Positions 47,607 to 56,898 are shown, counted from the first letter of the stretch. The stretch is 64,000 nucleotides of DNA from Vibrio coralliilyticus (GCF_024449095.1 NZ_CP024627.1:3038001-3102000), one strand, 5' to 3'. Numbers and translations: made by a program. Notes: a model not told the origin generated them from the sequence alone.

Positions 47607-48278
47607 TTAGTTTGGCAATATCTTCGCTTGATAACGTTGATGAGAGAAACGCTCTCCGACGTCAAGGGTAGTTAAGCTCAACTCTATCTTGCCTTGATAG
47701 CTACGGGTTTGTGTGACTAACGTATGAAACTCTCCATCCTCACCGCATAGATCCACGCCGCGCGGTAGAGAATCAATGAAGGTTCGGTCATACCATCGCC
47801 CGCAATAAGTTGGGTCAAGAGCCTGACCATCCGTCGTTACCACCAAGGTTTTAATGCCACGCTCTAATATCTCATCCGCAAGGTCTTGGCTGTGTTGTCC
47901 AATGAGAGGAAAAACACACTCCCAACCAGCAGGTTCAATATAGCTGCGGCGATAGGCTTCAATCCCATTACAAAACATGTCACCAAAAGCCACAGCTTGA
48001 ATATCGAGCGCACTGTTTTTTAGTGCATCAATAATGGCCGACTGATAAACATCATTAGGCGGAAATATTTCCGGCATTTCAATCTTTATTAGAGGCAAAC
48101 CAAGTAAGGCAGCTTGCATGTCGAGCACTTCAACAGGTGTGGCTTGAAATGGGACTTCATCTTTGACATAAGTCGTGTATAGACCGACCACTTGATACTC
48201 TTCGCTTTCAATCAACCTTTCTAAGGTCAAAGTCGAATCTTTACCGCTCGACCAGCTGATAATGACATTCTTTTTCAT
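47607..48278 (-). CDS. COG2102/DUF71 PP-loop ATPase (Dph6-like, B12-linked subgroup)
   Basis: A 223-residue N-type ATP pyrophosphatase with the PP-loop ISWSSGKDSTL (SSGKDS 10-15) and the family motifs VAFGDMF and PLIGQHSQDLADE. The archaeal/eukaryotic relative Dph6 amidates diphthine, but bacteria lack diphthamide. Comparative-genomic work on DUF71 proposed a bacterial subgroup acting in B12 salvage. The position directly downstream of btuB supports that subgroup here; the reaction is unproven. A terminator lies between btuB and this gene, so read-through or a separate promoter is needed. murI follows after 15 bp. Confidence 0.8.
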   Translation of the reverse strand: MKKNVIISWSSGKDSTLTLERLIESEEYQVVGLYTTYVKDEVPFQATPVEVLDMQAALLGLPLIKIEMPEIFPPNDVYQSAIIDALKNSALDIQAVAFGDMFCNGIEAYRRSYIEPAGWECVFPLIGQHSQDLADEILERGIKTLVVTTDGQALDPTYCGRWYDRTFIDSLPRGVDLCGEDGEFHTLVTQTRSYQGKIELSLTTLDVGERFSHQRYQAKILPN

Positions 48279-48295
48279 TGCTACTGCCTATAGAT

Positions 48296-48322
48296 AAGAA
48301 AAAACCGCCCGAAGGCGGCTTA
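48296..48322 (-). terminator. Terminator of btuB
   Basis: Stem AAGCCGCC / GGCGGTTT with loop TTCG, followed by TTTTTC on the minus strand, right after the btuB stop. Confidence 0.85.
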
Positions 48323-48327
48323 GGTAA

Positions 48328-50148
48328 TTAGAATTGGTATGAAGCACTGAGGTAGTAGCTACGTTCCGGTGTTAAGTATTCTTTCGCTGTCTGGTAATCT
48401 TCATCAAACAGATTGTTCACTTTTCCAGACAAGGTGATATTCGACGTCACATAGTAATTTGTTGATAGGTTCCATAGTGAGTAAGCTTCTAACTTGTTAT
48501 TGTTACTATAGTCATCATAACGATCACCTTGATACACCATGCTTAAAGACAGATCCCACGAGTCTTGGGTAAATGTTCCAATCCAAGATGCGGTTTCTTT
48601 TGCTCTTCGGGCCAACTGCTTTCCTTCAGAATCCTTAGGGTTCATGTAAGCAAGACCAATAGTATGGTAAACAGGGCCGGTATCAAAACTACCTTCAAAT
48701 TCTATACCGGAAATGTCTGCATCAGTATTTGTTGGTGCCCAGTTTAAATGCTCATAGTAAATGATCATATCTTCCAATTCAGAAGCGTAAGCACTCAATC
48801 TCCAATCAATCACTTCGAACTGACCAATTAAGCCAATCTCAGTTGAAGCAGACTCTTCAACTTTCAGGTTTGGGTTGCCTGAAGTTGGCTCATATAAATC
48901 ATAAAAAGAAGGTGCTTTAAACGCTGTCCCATAGCTACCATATGCCCTCAACTTTTCATTGAAATTATATGCAACCGCAGCAGACCAAGTTGTGAAATTA
49001 TCAAAACTTGTATCATCATCGAATCTTACACTACCATCTAACGTAAACTGACCTAGCTCTTTGGTTGAAGTAACAAATACACCTGTATTCGTCCTGTCTT
49101 TTTTTACATAGTCAACCGTACCACTAGAAACATCCTCATTTACCACATCTAAACCAGCATTCACTTTGAAGCCATCTTCAACGATAAATGAATTCAGCCA
49201 ATTTAGAGAGGTACGATTCGTCTTATAGGTTGATACGTGCTCACGTTCACTTACAGGGTAGGAGGTACTTTCTTGGATAGATTTTGAAAGGCTGAGACGA
49301 CTAGACAACACATCATTACTATATAATGCGCCACCGCTTACTTGGAAGAAATCTGCATCTCGTTCATTTAGAGTTGTTGCAAATGAACTATTGCTACCAT
49401 TGAATTCAGATAAACTATCACTGTAGAACACATCTAGATTCAACTGAACCTGAGAAGAAATTTCATGAAAAAGTGAAGCGGTAAAGTCTTTCGACTCCCC
49501 GCCGTATTCACCACCAATATCTGCTGATGTGCCAGCTTTAATGTTATATCCGTCCGTCTCTTTGTAATTTACAAAAAACGTCCCATAAGTTTTTTCATTT
49601 AGTTGTCCACGAGATTGCCACGACGTCTGATAATAACTATCACTTCCCATACTCGTTTTAATCTGATGCAGTGAATCACCTGTCTGATGAGTAATGAAGT
49701 TGATAACACCACCAATAGCGTCGGCACCGTAAACTGCAGCTCTAGGCCCGCGAATAATTTCAATTCTCTCGATGATCTCAACAGGCAACAAAGAAAGGTC
49801 AAAGCCCCCTTGAGACGCGCTATTTATTTTTACGCCATTCAAAAGAATAAGCGAGTGTTTACTTTCAGAGCCCCGAATAAAAATAGAGGTCGTGTGAAAG
49901 GAGTCGCCACTCTCCCCGAGCTGGACGCCTGGGACGTACTTAAAAACCTCTGTTAAAGATTTTGCTTGAAGAGTGTCTATTTCTTCTCGTGTAATTGTAG
50001 TAACCGAAGCTAAGACACTTGCTTCTGACTGCTCAAAACGGTTCGCCGTCACCACCATAGTCTCATCGGCTGAGGCTTCTTGGGCATATGAAAGGGAGGC
50101 GTGCGGAAGTAGCGATGCCACTGCTATCGCCAGAATAGAACGGTTCAT
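48328..50148 (-). CDS. btuB: Outer-membrane vitamin B12 receptor BtuB
   Basis: TonB-dependent beta-barrel importing cobalamin. From ATG 50148 the protein has 606 residues: signal peptide MNRSILAIAVASLLPHASLSYA, TonB box DETMVVTA (about 27-34), plug domain (SLTEVFKYVPGVQLGESGD, IEIIRGPRAAVYGADAIGGVINF) and a 22-strand barrel ending in YYLSASYQF with C-terminal Phe. The reading frame stays open for 30 more codons upstream into the riboswitch, which I reject as coding. The cobalamin riboswitch just upstream confirms the substrate class. Confidence 0.96.
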   Translation of the reverse strand: MNRSILAIAVASLLPHASLSYAQEASADETMVVTANRFEQSEASVLASVTTITREEIDTLQAKSLTEVFKYVPGVQLGESGDSFHTTSIFIRGSESKHSLILLNGVKINSASQGGFDLSLLPVEIIERIEIIRGPRAAVYGADAIGGVINFITHQTGDSLHQIKTSMGSDSYYQTSWQSRGQLNEKTYGTFFVNYKETDGYNIKAGTSADIGGEYGGESKDFTASLFHEISSQVQLNLDVFYSDSLSEFNGSNSSFATTLNERDADFFQVSGGALYSNDVLSSRLSLSKSIQESTSYPVSEREHVSTYKTNRTSLNWLNSFIVEDGFKVNAGLDVVNEDVSSGTVDYVKKDRTNTGVFVTSTKELGQFTLDGSVRFDDDTSFDNFTTWSAAVAYNFNEKLRAYGSYGTAFKAPSFYDLYEPTSGNPNLKVEESASTEIGLIGQFEVIDWRLSAYASELEDMIIYYEHLNWAPTNTDADISGIEFEGSFDTGPVYHTIGLAYMNPKDSEGKQLARRAKETASWIGTFTQDSWDLSLSMVYQGDRYDDYSNNNKLEAYSLWNLSTNYYVTSNITLSGKVNNLFDEDYQTAKEYLTPERSYYLSASYQF

Positions 50149-50216
50149 TTTTATAATCCTAAATCGCGTAAATCCTACCGAGCTTGGAGCACTTGCTTCC
50201 ATTGATTGGCTCAGCT

Positions 50217-50389
50217 GCTGGCAGGTATTCGGACTCAAGAGCTCAGTATCACCACCTAATCACTCGACTTCCCACATAAATCTCTATGCAGTGTCATTTG
50301 AGCTTTCGTTCTCTTTTACCGCTGCGCGTCAGTTCTGGATTTCCACCAGATTCCCTTTTCAGCCATCTATACTGCTAGATAGCACCAGC
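50217..50389 (-). promoter_or_regulatory. Cobalamin riboswitch in the btuB leader
   Basis: Read on the minus strand: P1 arms GCTGG (50385-50389) and CCAGC (50217-50221), then AAGGGAA, GGTGGAAATCC, GACGCGCAGCGGTAA, ACACTGC, GTGGGAAGTCGAG and GAGTCCGAATACCTGCC in the order conserved for B12 elements. The B12-box-like segment ends about 70 bp before the btuB start. Repression of btuB by adenosylcobalamin is the known role of the class. Confidence 0.93.
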
Positions 50390-50456
50390 TAGGCGCAAAT
50401 GTTATTCAGCTATCATTCCTTTGTCCAGCCAATATTGTGCTTTTATATAACCAATG

Positions 50457-50520
50457 GCTTTATCACTCTCACATGGAAACATGTTTACACACGATGTTGA
50501 ACCGAGGAGAGTGACAAAGC
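50457..50520. repeat. Large inverted repeat between btuB and trmA
   Basis: GCTTTATCACTCTC (50457-50470) and GAGAGTGACAAAGC (50507-50520) are complementary over 14 bp with one mismatch. A second perfect hairpin, ACATG-GAAA-CATGT (50471-50484), is nested inside. No T-run follows on either strand. Function unknown. Confidence 0.7.
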
Positions 50521-50557
50521 TGGACATGTCGCAGATATTGAATAAAATCTGCGCTCC
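50521..50557 (+). promoter_or_regulatory. Putative trmA promoter with GC-rich discriminator
   Basis: TGGACA (50521-50526), 16-bp spacer, TAAAAT (50543-50548), then CTGCGCTCC. The E. coli trmA promoter is known to resemble rRNA P1 promoters, and the GC-rich stretch after the -10 fits that. A small hairpin GCAGAT/ATCTGC (50531-50552) overlaps it. Confidence 0.5.
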
Positions 50558-50594
50558 TAAAACAAACGCACTCAGCACCTGAAAGGTAATAAAC

Positions 50595-51704
50595 ATGGCG
50601 ACTCTTGAAGTAAATCCACAGCGCTACCAAGAACAACTGGCGGAAAAGGTCGAACGTCTCAATCAGATGTTTGCGCCCTACCACGTCCCAGAACTGGAAG
50701 TGTTTGAGTCCCCAGAGCAACATTATCGTATGCGCGCTGAGTTCCGTGTTTGGCATGAAGGGGAAGACCTTTACTACATCATGTTCAATCAGGAAACGCG
50801 TGAAAAATACCGCGTTGACCAGTTCCCTGCAGCCAGCCGTCTGATCAACGACCTGATGCCATTGCTGATTGATGCAATGAAAGACAACGACTCTCTGCGT
50901 CGTAAACTGTTCCAAGTGGATTTTCTATCGACACTGAGCGGTGAGATTCTGGTGTCTCTTTTGTACCACCGTCAATTGGATGATGAGTGGACGAAGAACG
51001 CAAAAGCACTCAAGCAACGTCTGAACGATGAAGGCTTCAACCTGAACCTGATTGGTCGTGCACGTAAAATGAAGATTGTTCTGGATCGCGACTACGTGAT
51101 TGAAAAACTCGACGTCAATGGCCAACCGTACGTTTACCAACAAGTCGAGAACAGCTTTACGCAACCCAACGGCAAAGTAGCTGAAAAGATGCTGGAGTGG
51201 GCAATCGACTGTACCAACGAAAGCCAAGGCGATTTACTCGAGCTTTACTGTGGTAACGGTAACTTCTCACTGGCACTCGCGCAGAACTTTAATCGTGTAC
51301 TGGCAACCGAACTGGCCAAACCTTCCGTTGAATCTGCGCAGTACAATATTGCAGCTAATAACATTGATAACGTGCAGATCCTGCGTCTATCCGCGGAAGA
51401 ATTCACTCAGGCAATCGAAGGTAAACGTGAATTCCGCCGTCTAAAAGACGCGGGTGTGGATTTGAAAAGCTACAACTGTAATACGATTTTTGTCGACCCT
51501 CCTCGCGCAGGTATGGATATCGATACCTGTAAGATGGTTCAGGGCTATGATCGCATCCTTTACATCTCCTGTAACCCAGAGACGCTCAAGGACAACCTTG
51601 ATGTATTAAGCGAAACACACAACATCACACGTTTTGCCCTGTTTGATCAGTTCCCTTATACCCACCATATGGAAGCGGGTGTGCTACTGGAACGCAAAGC
51701 GTAG
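50595..51704 (+). CDS. trmA: tRNA/tmRNA (uracil-C5)-methyltransferase
   Basis: Methylates U54 of tRNA to ribothymidine and also modifies tmRNA. The 369 residues have the SAM-binding [16 protein letters not shown], the catalytic motif [10 protein letters not shown], and the nucleophile Cys in [11 protein letters not shown], with the general-base Glu in [12 protein letters not shown] near the C-terminus. AAAGG precedes the ATG. It is in the conserved trmA-yijD-fabR neighbourhood, here convergent with yijD. Confidence 0.97.
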   Translation: MATLEVNPQRYQEQLAEKVERLNQMFAPYHVPELEVFESPEQHYRMRAEFRVWHEGEDLYYIMFNQETREKYRVDQFPAASRLINDLMPLLIDAMKDNDSLRRKLFQVDFLSTLSGEILVSLLYHRQLDDEWTKNAKALKQRLNDEGFNLNLIGRARKMKIVLDRDYVIEKLDVNGQPYVYQQVENSFTQPNGKVAEKMLEWAIDCTNESQGDLLELYCGNGNFSLALAQNFNRVLATELAKPSVESAQYNIAANNIDNVQILRLSAEEFTQAIEGKREFRRLKDAGVDLKSYNCNTIFVDPPRAGMDIDTCKMVQGYDRILYISCNPETLKDNLDVLSETHNITRFALFDQFPYTHHMEAGVLLERKA

Positions 51705-51718
51705 CTTGATAAGCGAAT

Positions 51719-51750
51719 ACAAAAAACGAGCCATTTGGCTCGTTTTTTGT
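51719..51750. terminator. Bidirectional terminator between trmA and yijD
   Basis: Stem ACGAGCC / GGCTCGT with loop ATTT, flanked by A-run and T-run. Confidence 0.92.
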
Positions 51751-51763
51751 ATTCGAAGTAGCA

Positions 51764-52141
51764 CTACTCACTAGCGGAACGGCCCATAAAGCCGAGCTTC
51801 TTACCAATCCATAGCAGCAGTAGTAGCGACACTATAATGGCAAAGAAGTTAGACCCCGCATCTGGGTGCTGCGCTTTGACAAAAGCAGAGTGGCCAAAGG
51901 CGCCAACGAAGAAACACGCTAGGCCAACCAGCGGTATGTCTTCAGAGACAGGATTACGTAGATATTCTTGGTACAGCGTCTGCACAGACAGCACAAGCGC
52001 AATCAGTGGAAAAATAGAGAAAGACACTTCGCTCATTGTCAGCCAAGACAATAAAGCGTCACCACACATACCAGCAACTAAGGCCAATACTAGGGTTTTC
52101 TTCTCTGAACCACGATTAATTTGGTTTACTTCATTAGACAT
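51764..52141 (-). CDS. yijD: YijD-family inner-membrane protein
   Basis: A 125-residue protein with four hydrophobic helices and a short polar N-terminus. It matches YijD by size, topology and position: its start overlaps the fabR stop by 1 bp (TAATG), and fabR-yijD is conserved in enterics. No molecular function is established. The coupling to a fatty-acid repressor suggests a link to membrane lipid, which is inference. Confidence 0.85.
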   Translation of the reverse strand: MSNEVNQINRGSEKKTLVLALVAGMCGDALLSWLTMSEVSFSIFPLIALVLSVQTLYQEYLRNPVSEDIPLVGLACFFVGAFGHSAFVKAQHPDAGSNFFAIIVSLLLLLWIGKKLGFMGRSASE

Positions 52142-52773
52142 TAATCAATCCCACCTTTTAATCGGTTACGTTCACGTTCTTTGCGATACCATAAAGCCCC
52201 TTTGGCTATCATTCGCAATTGCATAATCAATCGTTCCGCAAGCTCATCGCGCTCACGTCGATTCAAATCTAATGCTTCAGCGCCCGAGCTAAATACCAGA
52301 GTGACTGACGCTTCTGCCTGAGTATAGGCTTCATCACGCGACATTCCGGTGCTGATCAAATACTCGGTCAGTTCAGCGGCAAAATGCTGAATTTCTCTCG
52401 CAACCGCAGTACGAAAGTCAAACGATGTTCCCGAACGCTCTCGCAATAATAGACGAAACACATTGGGGTTGTTGTCAATGAACTCCATAAACGTCTCGAT
52501 AGACGTGCGGATCACACTGCCCTCTTTGACTATTCGTTGCCGCGCTTGGCGCATCAACTGACGAAGCAGTAAACCTCCTTCGTCAACCATGGTCAGCCCT
52601 AATTCATCCATGTCTTTAAAATGACGATAGAATGAGGTCGGGGCAATCCCTGCTTCCCGAGCCACTTCTCGCAGGCTTAAATTCGAAAAGCTTCGGTCAG
52701 CGCTAAGCTGGCTAAACGCAGCATCAATTAATGAACGGCGCGTTTTTTCTTTTTGCTGTGCACGGATTCCCAT
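52141..52773 (-). CDS. fabR: HTH-type repressor FabR
   Basis: TetR-family regulator that represses unsaturated fatty-acid synthesis genes (fabA/fabB in E. coli). The N-terminal helix-turn-helix reads [20 protein letters not shown], identical in type to E. coli FabR, and [11 protein letters not shown] lies in the ligand domain. I start at ATG 52773 ([15 protein letters not shown]); longer in-frame starts exist upstream. It is divergent from sthA, an arrangement also found in enterics. Confidence 0.95.
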   Translation of the reverse strand: MGIRAQQKEKTRRSLIDAAFSQLSADRSFSNLSLREVAREAGIAPTSFYRHFKDMDELGLTMVDEGGLLLRQLMRQARQRIVKEGSVIRTSIETFMEFIDNNPNVFRLLLRERSGTSFDFRTAVAREIQHFAAELTEYLISTGMSRDEAYTQAEASVTLVFSSGAEALDLNRRERDELAERLIMQLRMIAKGALWYRKERERNRLKGGID

Positions 52774-53064
52774 GGATTTCATCTGTTTTCTGCTTATTTG
52801 TTTATAGCAGTTAATATACAACGATTGCCTTAAGGACATAAGCCAAAATCGTCAGCTTTGACTACCGCGTGACAATTAAACTCAGCCTGCTATCTTTTTC
52901 AACCACTTAACATTGGTTTAGAGACATACCACCATACCAAAGTCAGATCGGTAAGTTTCTGCGTGATCACTTCCACTCTCTAGTATGCCAACCGTGTGCT
53001 CTATCGTGAAATCAGTTAAAATCTCGCTAAAGCAATGTTAAGACAATATAACAAAGGAAAAGTT

Positions 53065-54465
53065 ATGGCGGAAAGTAACCACTTTGACGTGATCGTTATT
53101 GGTAGTGGCCCTGGTGGTGAAGGGGCAGCAATGGGGCTAACCAAAGCGGGACTCAATGTCGCCATAGTGGAAAAAGAGAGCAGCGTCGGTGGCGGATGCA
53201 CTCACTGGGGAACTATCCCTTCAAAAGCACTGCGTCATGCAGTTAGTCGGATTATCGAATTCAATAACAACCCGCTGTTTTGCCATAACAACACCAGCCT
53301 ACATTCGACCTTTTCTAATATACTGGGCCACGCAAAGTCTGTGATTGATAAACAGACTCGTCTACGACAAGGCTTCTATGACCGTAATCAGTGTTCATTG
53401 ATTTTCGGTACTGCACGCTTTACGGACAAATACACCATTGCTGTCACTCAAGCAGACGGCACCGAAGAACTCTACAGCGCTGATCGATTTGTGATTGCAA
53501 CAGGCTCACGCCCATACCAGCCAGCTGATGTCGACTTTATGCATGAACGCATCTACGACAGCGATTCTATCTTGAGCCTGAAGCACGATCCTCGTCATAT
53601 CATCATTTATGGTGCCGGCGTTATCGGCTGTGAGTATGCATCGATTTTCCGTGGCTTAGGTGTGAAAACTGACCTTATCAACACCCGAGATCGATTGCTG
53701 TCTTTTCTCGATAATGAAGTATCCGATGCGCTTTCCTATCACTTCTGGAACAGTGGTGTCGTGATCCGCAACGACGAAACTTATGAGAAAATTGAAGGCA
53801 CTGAAGATGGAGTGATCATCCACCTAGAGTCGGGCAAAAAAATGCGTGCTGACTGTATTCTTTACGCCAATGGGCGTACTGGTAACACCGACAAGCTCAA
53901 CTTATCTGCGGTGGGGCTCAATGCGGATTCTCGAGGCCAGTTAAAAGTCGACAGTAATTACCAAACAGAAGTTGAACATATCTACGCGGTTGGTGATGTG
54001 ATCGGTTACCCTAGTCTAGCGAGCGCAGCTTATGACCAGGGTCGATTTGTTGCCCAAGCGATCAACAAGGGTCAAGCTGACGGCCGTTTGATTGAAGATA
54101 TTCCAACGGGTATTTATACCATCCCAGAGATAAGTTCAGTAGGTAAAACAGAGCAAGAGCTGACGGCGGCTAAAATCCCTTATGAAGTCGGCCGTTCTTC
54201 TTTCAAACATCTGGCGCGTGCGCAGATTGCAGGCAAAGATATCGGCAGCTTAAAAATTCTCTTCCACCGCGAAACCAAAGAAATTCTCGGTATTCACTGC
54301 TTTGGCGAACGTGCCGCGGAAATCATCCATATCGGGCAAGCTATCATGGAGCAAAAAGGCGAAGCCAATACGATTGAATACTTCGTTAATACGACCTTTA
54401 ACTATCCAACCATGGCCGAAGCGTATCGTGTCGCAGCACTGAATGGTCTCAACCGATTGTTCTAA
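53065..54465 (+). CDS. sthA: Soluble pyridine nucleotide transhydrogenase
   Basis: Cytoplasmic flavoprotein that transfers hydride between NADPH and NAD. The 466 residues have the FAD motif [17 protein letters not shown], an NAD(P) motif [16 protein letters not shown] and the FAD-contacting YAVGDV. The redox disulfide of related enzymes is replaced: [15 protein letters not shown] keeps the first Cys but has Thr for the second, as is typical for SthA. The start is ATG 53065 with AAAGGAAAAG; the frame is open ten codons further upstream. Confidence 0.97.
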   Translation: MAESNHFDVIVIGSGPGGEGAAMGLTKAGLNVAIVEKESSVGGGCTHWGTIPSKALRHAVSRIIEFNNNPLFCHNNTSLHSTFSNILGHAKSVIDKQTRLRQGFYDRNQCSLIFGTARFTDKYTIAVTQADGTEELYSADRFVIATGSRPYQPADVDFMHERIYDSDSILSLKHDPRHIIIYGAGVIGCEYASIFRGLGVKTDLINTRDRLLSFLDNEVSDALSYHFWNSGVVIRNDETYEKIEGTEDGVIIHLESGKKMRADCILYANGRTGNTDKLNLSAVGLNADSRGQLKVDSNYQTEVEHIYAVGDVIGYPSLASAAYDQGRFVAQAINKGQADGRLIEDIPTGIYTIPEISSVGKTEQELTAAKIPYEVGRSSFKHLARAQIAGKDIGSLKILFHRETKEILGIHCFGERAAEIIHIGQAIMEQKGEANTIEYFVNTTFNYPTMAEAYRVAALNGLNRLF

Positions 54466-54477
54466 TTAGAGATATGA

Positions 54478-54506
54478 CTAAAGCCGCAGTTTCGCTGCGG
54501 CTTTAT
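54478..54506. terminator. Terminator between sthA and the MATE gene
   Basis: Perfect 9-bp stem AAGCCGCAG / CTGCGGCTT (54481-54503) with loop TTTCG; weak T-tracts on both sides. Confidence 0.75.
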
Positions 54507-54507
54507 C

Positions 54508-55878
54508 TCAAGCGGTAAAGAAACGTTCGCTGCGCCACTGCTGATAAAAAATTAACGCCAGTGTCACACCTCTCATCCCCATAAAGCTCAACATCGCCAA
54601 CCACAATGCATGGTTACCTAAGCTGGCTAGAGCGAAAAAAACACCAAAGAACACACACATGGCGAAAAACATGCTGTTGCGCATTTCCCTGCCCTTCGTG
54701 GCCCCGATGAATATCCCATCCAACAAGAAGCACCACATCGAGGCCAATGGCATTGCCATCAGCCACGGCAGAAACTCCAATGCCGTATAATGGACGCTAG
54801 GAATACCAGTGATCATGCCGATCAGGGTTGATCCAGCAAAGCCAAATATAAGGGTTAATCCCAAACAAATGATCAAGCTCCAGAAAAAAGTCCCTACCAG
54901 TGATGCACTAAGCTGATGTTTGTCCCTAGCCCCAATGGCTTTGCCAACCATAGCCTCCATCGCATAAGCAAAACCATCCATGCCATAGGAAATGATCATC
55001 AAAAAGCTCATTAATACCGCATTAGCCGCAACGATATCATCACCAAAGCTTGCCCCCTGAAAGGTCATAAACGTAAAGGTAGCTTGCAAACACAATGAAC
55101 GAAGAAAGATATCTCGGTTGAGTTTGACAAAACGACTTAATCCGTGGGTAGTTTCCTTCAACAATGAGACCAGTGACGGTAGCTGACGCTTATGCCAAGT
55201 ACGCCATACACACCAAAGGCCAAAACTCATACCACTGTAATCGGCAATCACCGACGCCAAGGCTGCGCCTTCAACTTTCCAACCAAAGCCTATCACTAAT
55301 AAGACATCAAGAAAGATGTTCGTGACGTTAGCAATGATCACCATCCACATGGGATCTCGTGCATTCTGTGTACCCAACAACCATCCGAGTAAAACAAAAT
55401 TCACCAGCGCGGCAGGGGCACTCCAAGCCCGAATGGCAAAATACTGCTCACCATAAAATTTAACTTCATCACTCGCACTACTCAGCGAAAACACCAGATT
55501 AGAAATCGGTTGATGAAAAATGAGAAACAGCAATGCAAAACCCAAGGCCATCGCAACACCCTGAGTGAACACTAAGCCGAGTTGTTTACCACTTTGAGCG
55601 CCATACGACTGCGCCGCCAGCCCAGTGGTCGACATCCGCAAAAAGCCCAGTAGCCAGAAAGTCACACTGATCATAGTACTGCCAAGGGCAACGCCACCCA
55701 AGTACCAAGCATGTTCGAGGTGCCCTATCACCGCGGCGTCAACAAGCCCAAGTAAAGGGACGGTAATGTTGGAGAGCACCATAGGAATCGCCAGCAGGAG
55801 AACCTGCTTATGCAGTGCTTTATCGGAAAGAGTTTGAAGTAATGGCACGTTTGCACTCGTCATAAAAGAAGAGTGCAA
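54508..55878 (-). CDS. dinF: MATE-family efflux transporter, DinF-like
   Basis: A 12-helix multidrug/toxin exporter of 456 residues. The segment IPMVLSNITVPLLGLVDAAVIGHL, followed by YLGGVALGS and FLRMSTTGLAAQSYGAQ, is DinF-like; in E. coli dinF lies directly behind lexA and is SOS-induced. Here lexA is upstream too, but a methyltransferase gene with a Fur box is inserted between them, and dinF starts 12 bp after that gene. Expression may therefore respond to iron as well as DNA damage. Substrate unknown. Confidence 0.88.
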   Translation of the reverse strand: MHSSFMTSANVPLLQTLSDKALHKQVLLLAIPMVLSNITVPLLGLVDAAVIGHLEHAWYLGGVALGSTMISVTFWLLGFLRMSTTGLAAQSYGAQSGKQLGLVFTQGVAMALGFALLFLIFHQPISNLVFSLSSASDEVKFYGEQYFAIRAWSAPAALVNFVLLGWLLGTQNARDPMWMVIIANVTNIFLDVLLVIGFGWKVEGAALASVIADYSGMSFGLWCVWRTWHKRQLPSLVSLLKETTHGLSRFVKLNRDIFLRSLCLQATFTFMTFQGASFGDDIVAANAVLMSFLMIISYGMDGFAYAMEAMVGKAIGARDKHQLSASLVGTFFWSLIICLGLTLIFGFAGSTLIGMITGIPSVHYTALEFLPWLMAMPLASMWCFLLDGIFIGATKGREMRNSMFFAMCVFFGVFFALASLGNHALWLAMLSFMGMRGVTLALIFYQQWRSERFFTA

Positions 55879-55890
55879 AGTGTAACCGGA

Positions 55891-56703
55891 TTACCAACGA
55901 AGCTGAACTACTACGGGAGTGAGTCTGTGCTTCAGAGAAGTGAATTTAGTCAGCCAGCGTTGCCACAATTTCCAGCGCCCACAGTGTTTATCAAGCGGTG
56001 AGAAGGTTTTCGCCCAGCGAGCCCAAGGCAGATAGTTCAGTGTTGCATCTCCGGGAGAAGCGTAGCCATGGTTGTAACGGCCTGCTCCCGTCTTTTGGCC
56101 TAACTTACTGGCCGTTAAATCACCAGCAAGCACTACACACGCTCTGGCTGAATCGAAGTGGCAACCCAACGCCTGTATGAATTTGCCTACCTGCTTTTCG
56201 GTGCAATCAAGCAAAGCATGCTCACAAACGATCAAAACAGGGGATTTTTCTGGGACAGGTAAATTATCTAGCCAAGATAAGTCGTCAACGTTGCCACACA
56301 TATGCTGGTAACGCTCACTTTTATGGAAGAGTTTTTGCCGCCAGAGTAAATTCTCCGTCACGTCCAGTTCAAGCCAGTGGCAGCGTCCGTTATCAACACG
56401 GTAAAAGCGTGTATCCAATCCAGCACCAACGTTAATTATCCAACCATCAGGATTACGAGAGATAAAATGGTTGACCTGCTCATCACAAATTTGAGTCAGG
56501 GTAGCGTGAAGGAGTTGTTTCTGATCGACGTCACCGGATAAACATTCCGGCGCAAGCTGACAGCGCTGACATGCACTTGCCGCGATCGGGTCGTATACTA
56601 AGCCATCATCTACCAAGCTTTCTCTGCTGCGAAACCAGAGAGGCTGCAGCAGATTAGCCGGGATTTGATAGCGATGAGTTGATGCTTTTTGCTTAGCAGT
56701 CAT
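55891..56703 (-). CDS. Class I SAM methyltransferase of the leucine carboxyl methyltransferase type
   Basis: A 270-residue cytoplasmic enzyme with SAM motif WIINVGAGLDTRFYR, acidic ribose-binding WLELDV and VLIVCEHALLDC, as in bacterial LCM/Ppm1-like (PF04072-type) methyltransferases. A Cys cluster CQRCQLAPEC near residue 48 is unusual for the family. I start at ATG 56703 since the ribosome site AAGGAAG is then 6 bp away; ATG 56709 would abut it. A Fur box lies 31 bp upstream. It is followed by dinF after 12 bp. Substrate unknown; many relatives modify small acids or natural products. Confidence 0.75.
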   Translation of the reverse strand: MTAKQKASTHRYQIPANLLQPLWFRSRESLVDDGLVYDPIAASACQRCQLAPECLSGDVDQKQLLHATLTQICDEQVNHFISRNPDGWIINVGAGLDTRFYRVDNGRCHWLELDVTENLLWRQKLFHKSERYQHMCGNVDDLSWLDNLPVPEKSPVLIVCEHALLDCTEKQVGKFIQALGCHFDSARACVVLAGDLTASKLGQKTGAGRYNHGYASPGDATLNYLPWARWAKTFSPLDKHCGRWKLWQRWLTKFTSLKHRLTPVVVQLRW

Positions 56704-56733
56704 TATCATCTTCCTTCCATACCAGAGTCAAGA

Positions 56734-56748
56734 TGATAATGAATATCA
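56734..56748. promoter_or_regulatory. Fur box upstream of the methyltransferase-dinF operon
   Basis: TGATAATGAATATCA matches the 7-1-7 Fur consensus TGATAAT-N-ATTATCA at 13 of the 14 defined positions. It is 31 bp upstream of the start codon, in promoter range. Confidence 0.8.
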
Positions 56749-56830
56749 ATTACAAAGGCAAGATATTGAGAATAGATCTCAATTCAGTCTAAAAGGCTGA
56801 GTCACTGTGATATTTTTCTGTCATCAGTCG

Positions 56831-56896
56831 TTCAACGTCAGTAACTCTAATTACTAACGTTGAAAACAACTACCGTTACGGCCAATAACTAACGGG
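56831..56896. repeat. Two hairpins between lexA and the methyltransferase gene
   Basis: TTCAACGT (56831-56838) pairs with ACGTTGAA (56857-56864), extended inward by CAGTAA/TTACTA with one mismatch. A second stem CCGTTA/TAACGG lies at about 56873-56895. They could end lexA transcription on the minus strand, but T-runs are poor, so some read-through into the methyltransferase and dinF is likely. Confidence 0.5.
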
Positions 56897-56898
56897 TA

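Noticed and set aside
50149..50238. A 30-codon N-terminal extension of BtuB
   Set aside because: It overlaps the end of the cobalamin riboswitch and precedes a clear signal peptide that starts at 50148.
50469..50915. Minus-strand frame antisense to the start of trmA
   Set aside because: No ribosome site or recognisable domain; the plus-strand trmA is unambiguous.
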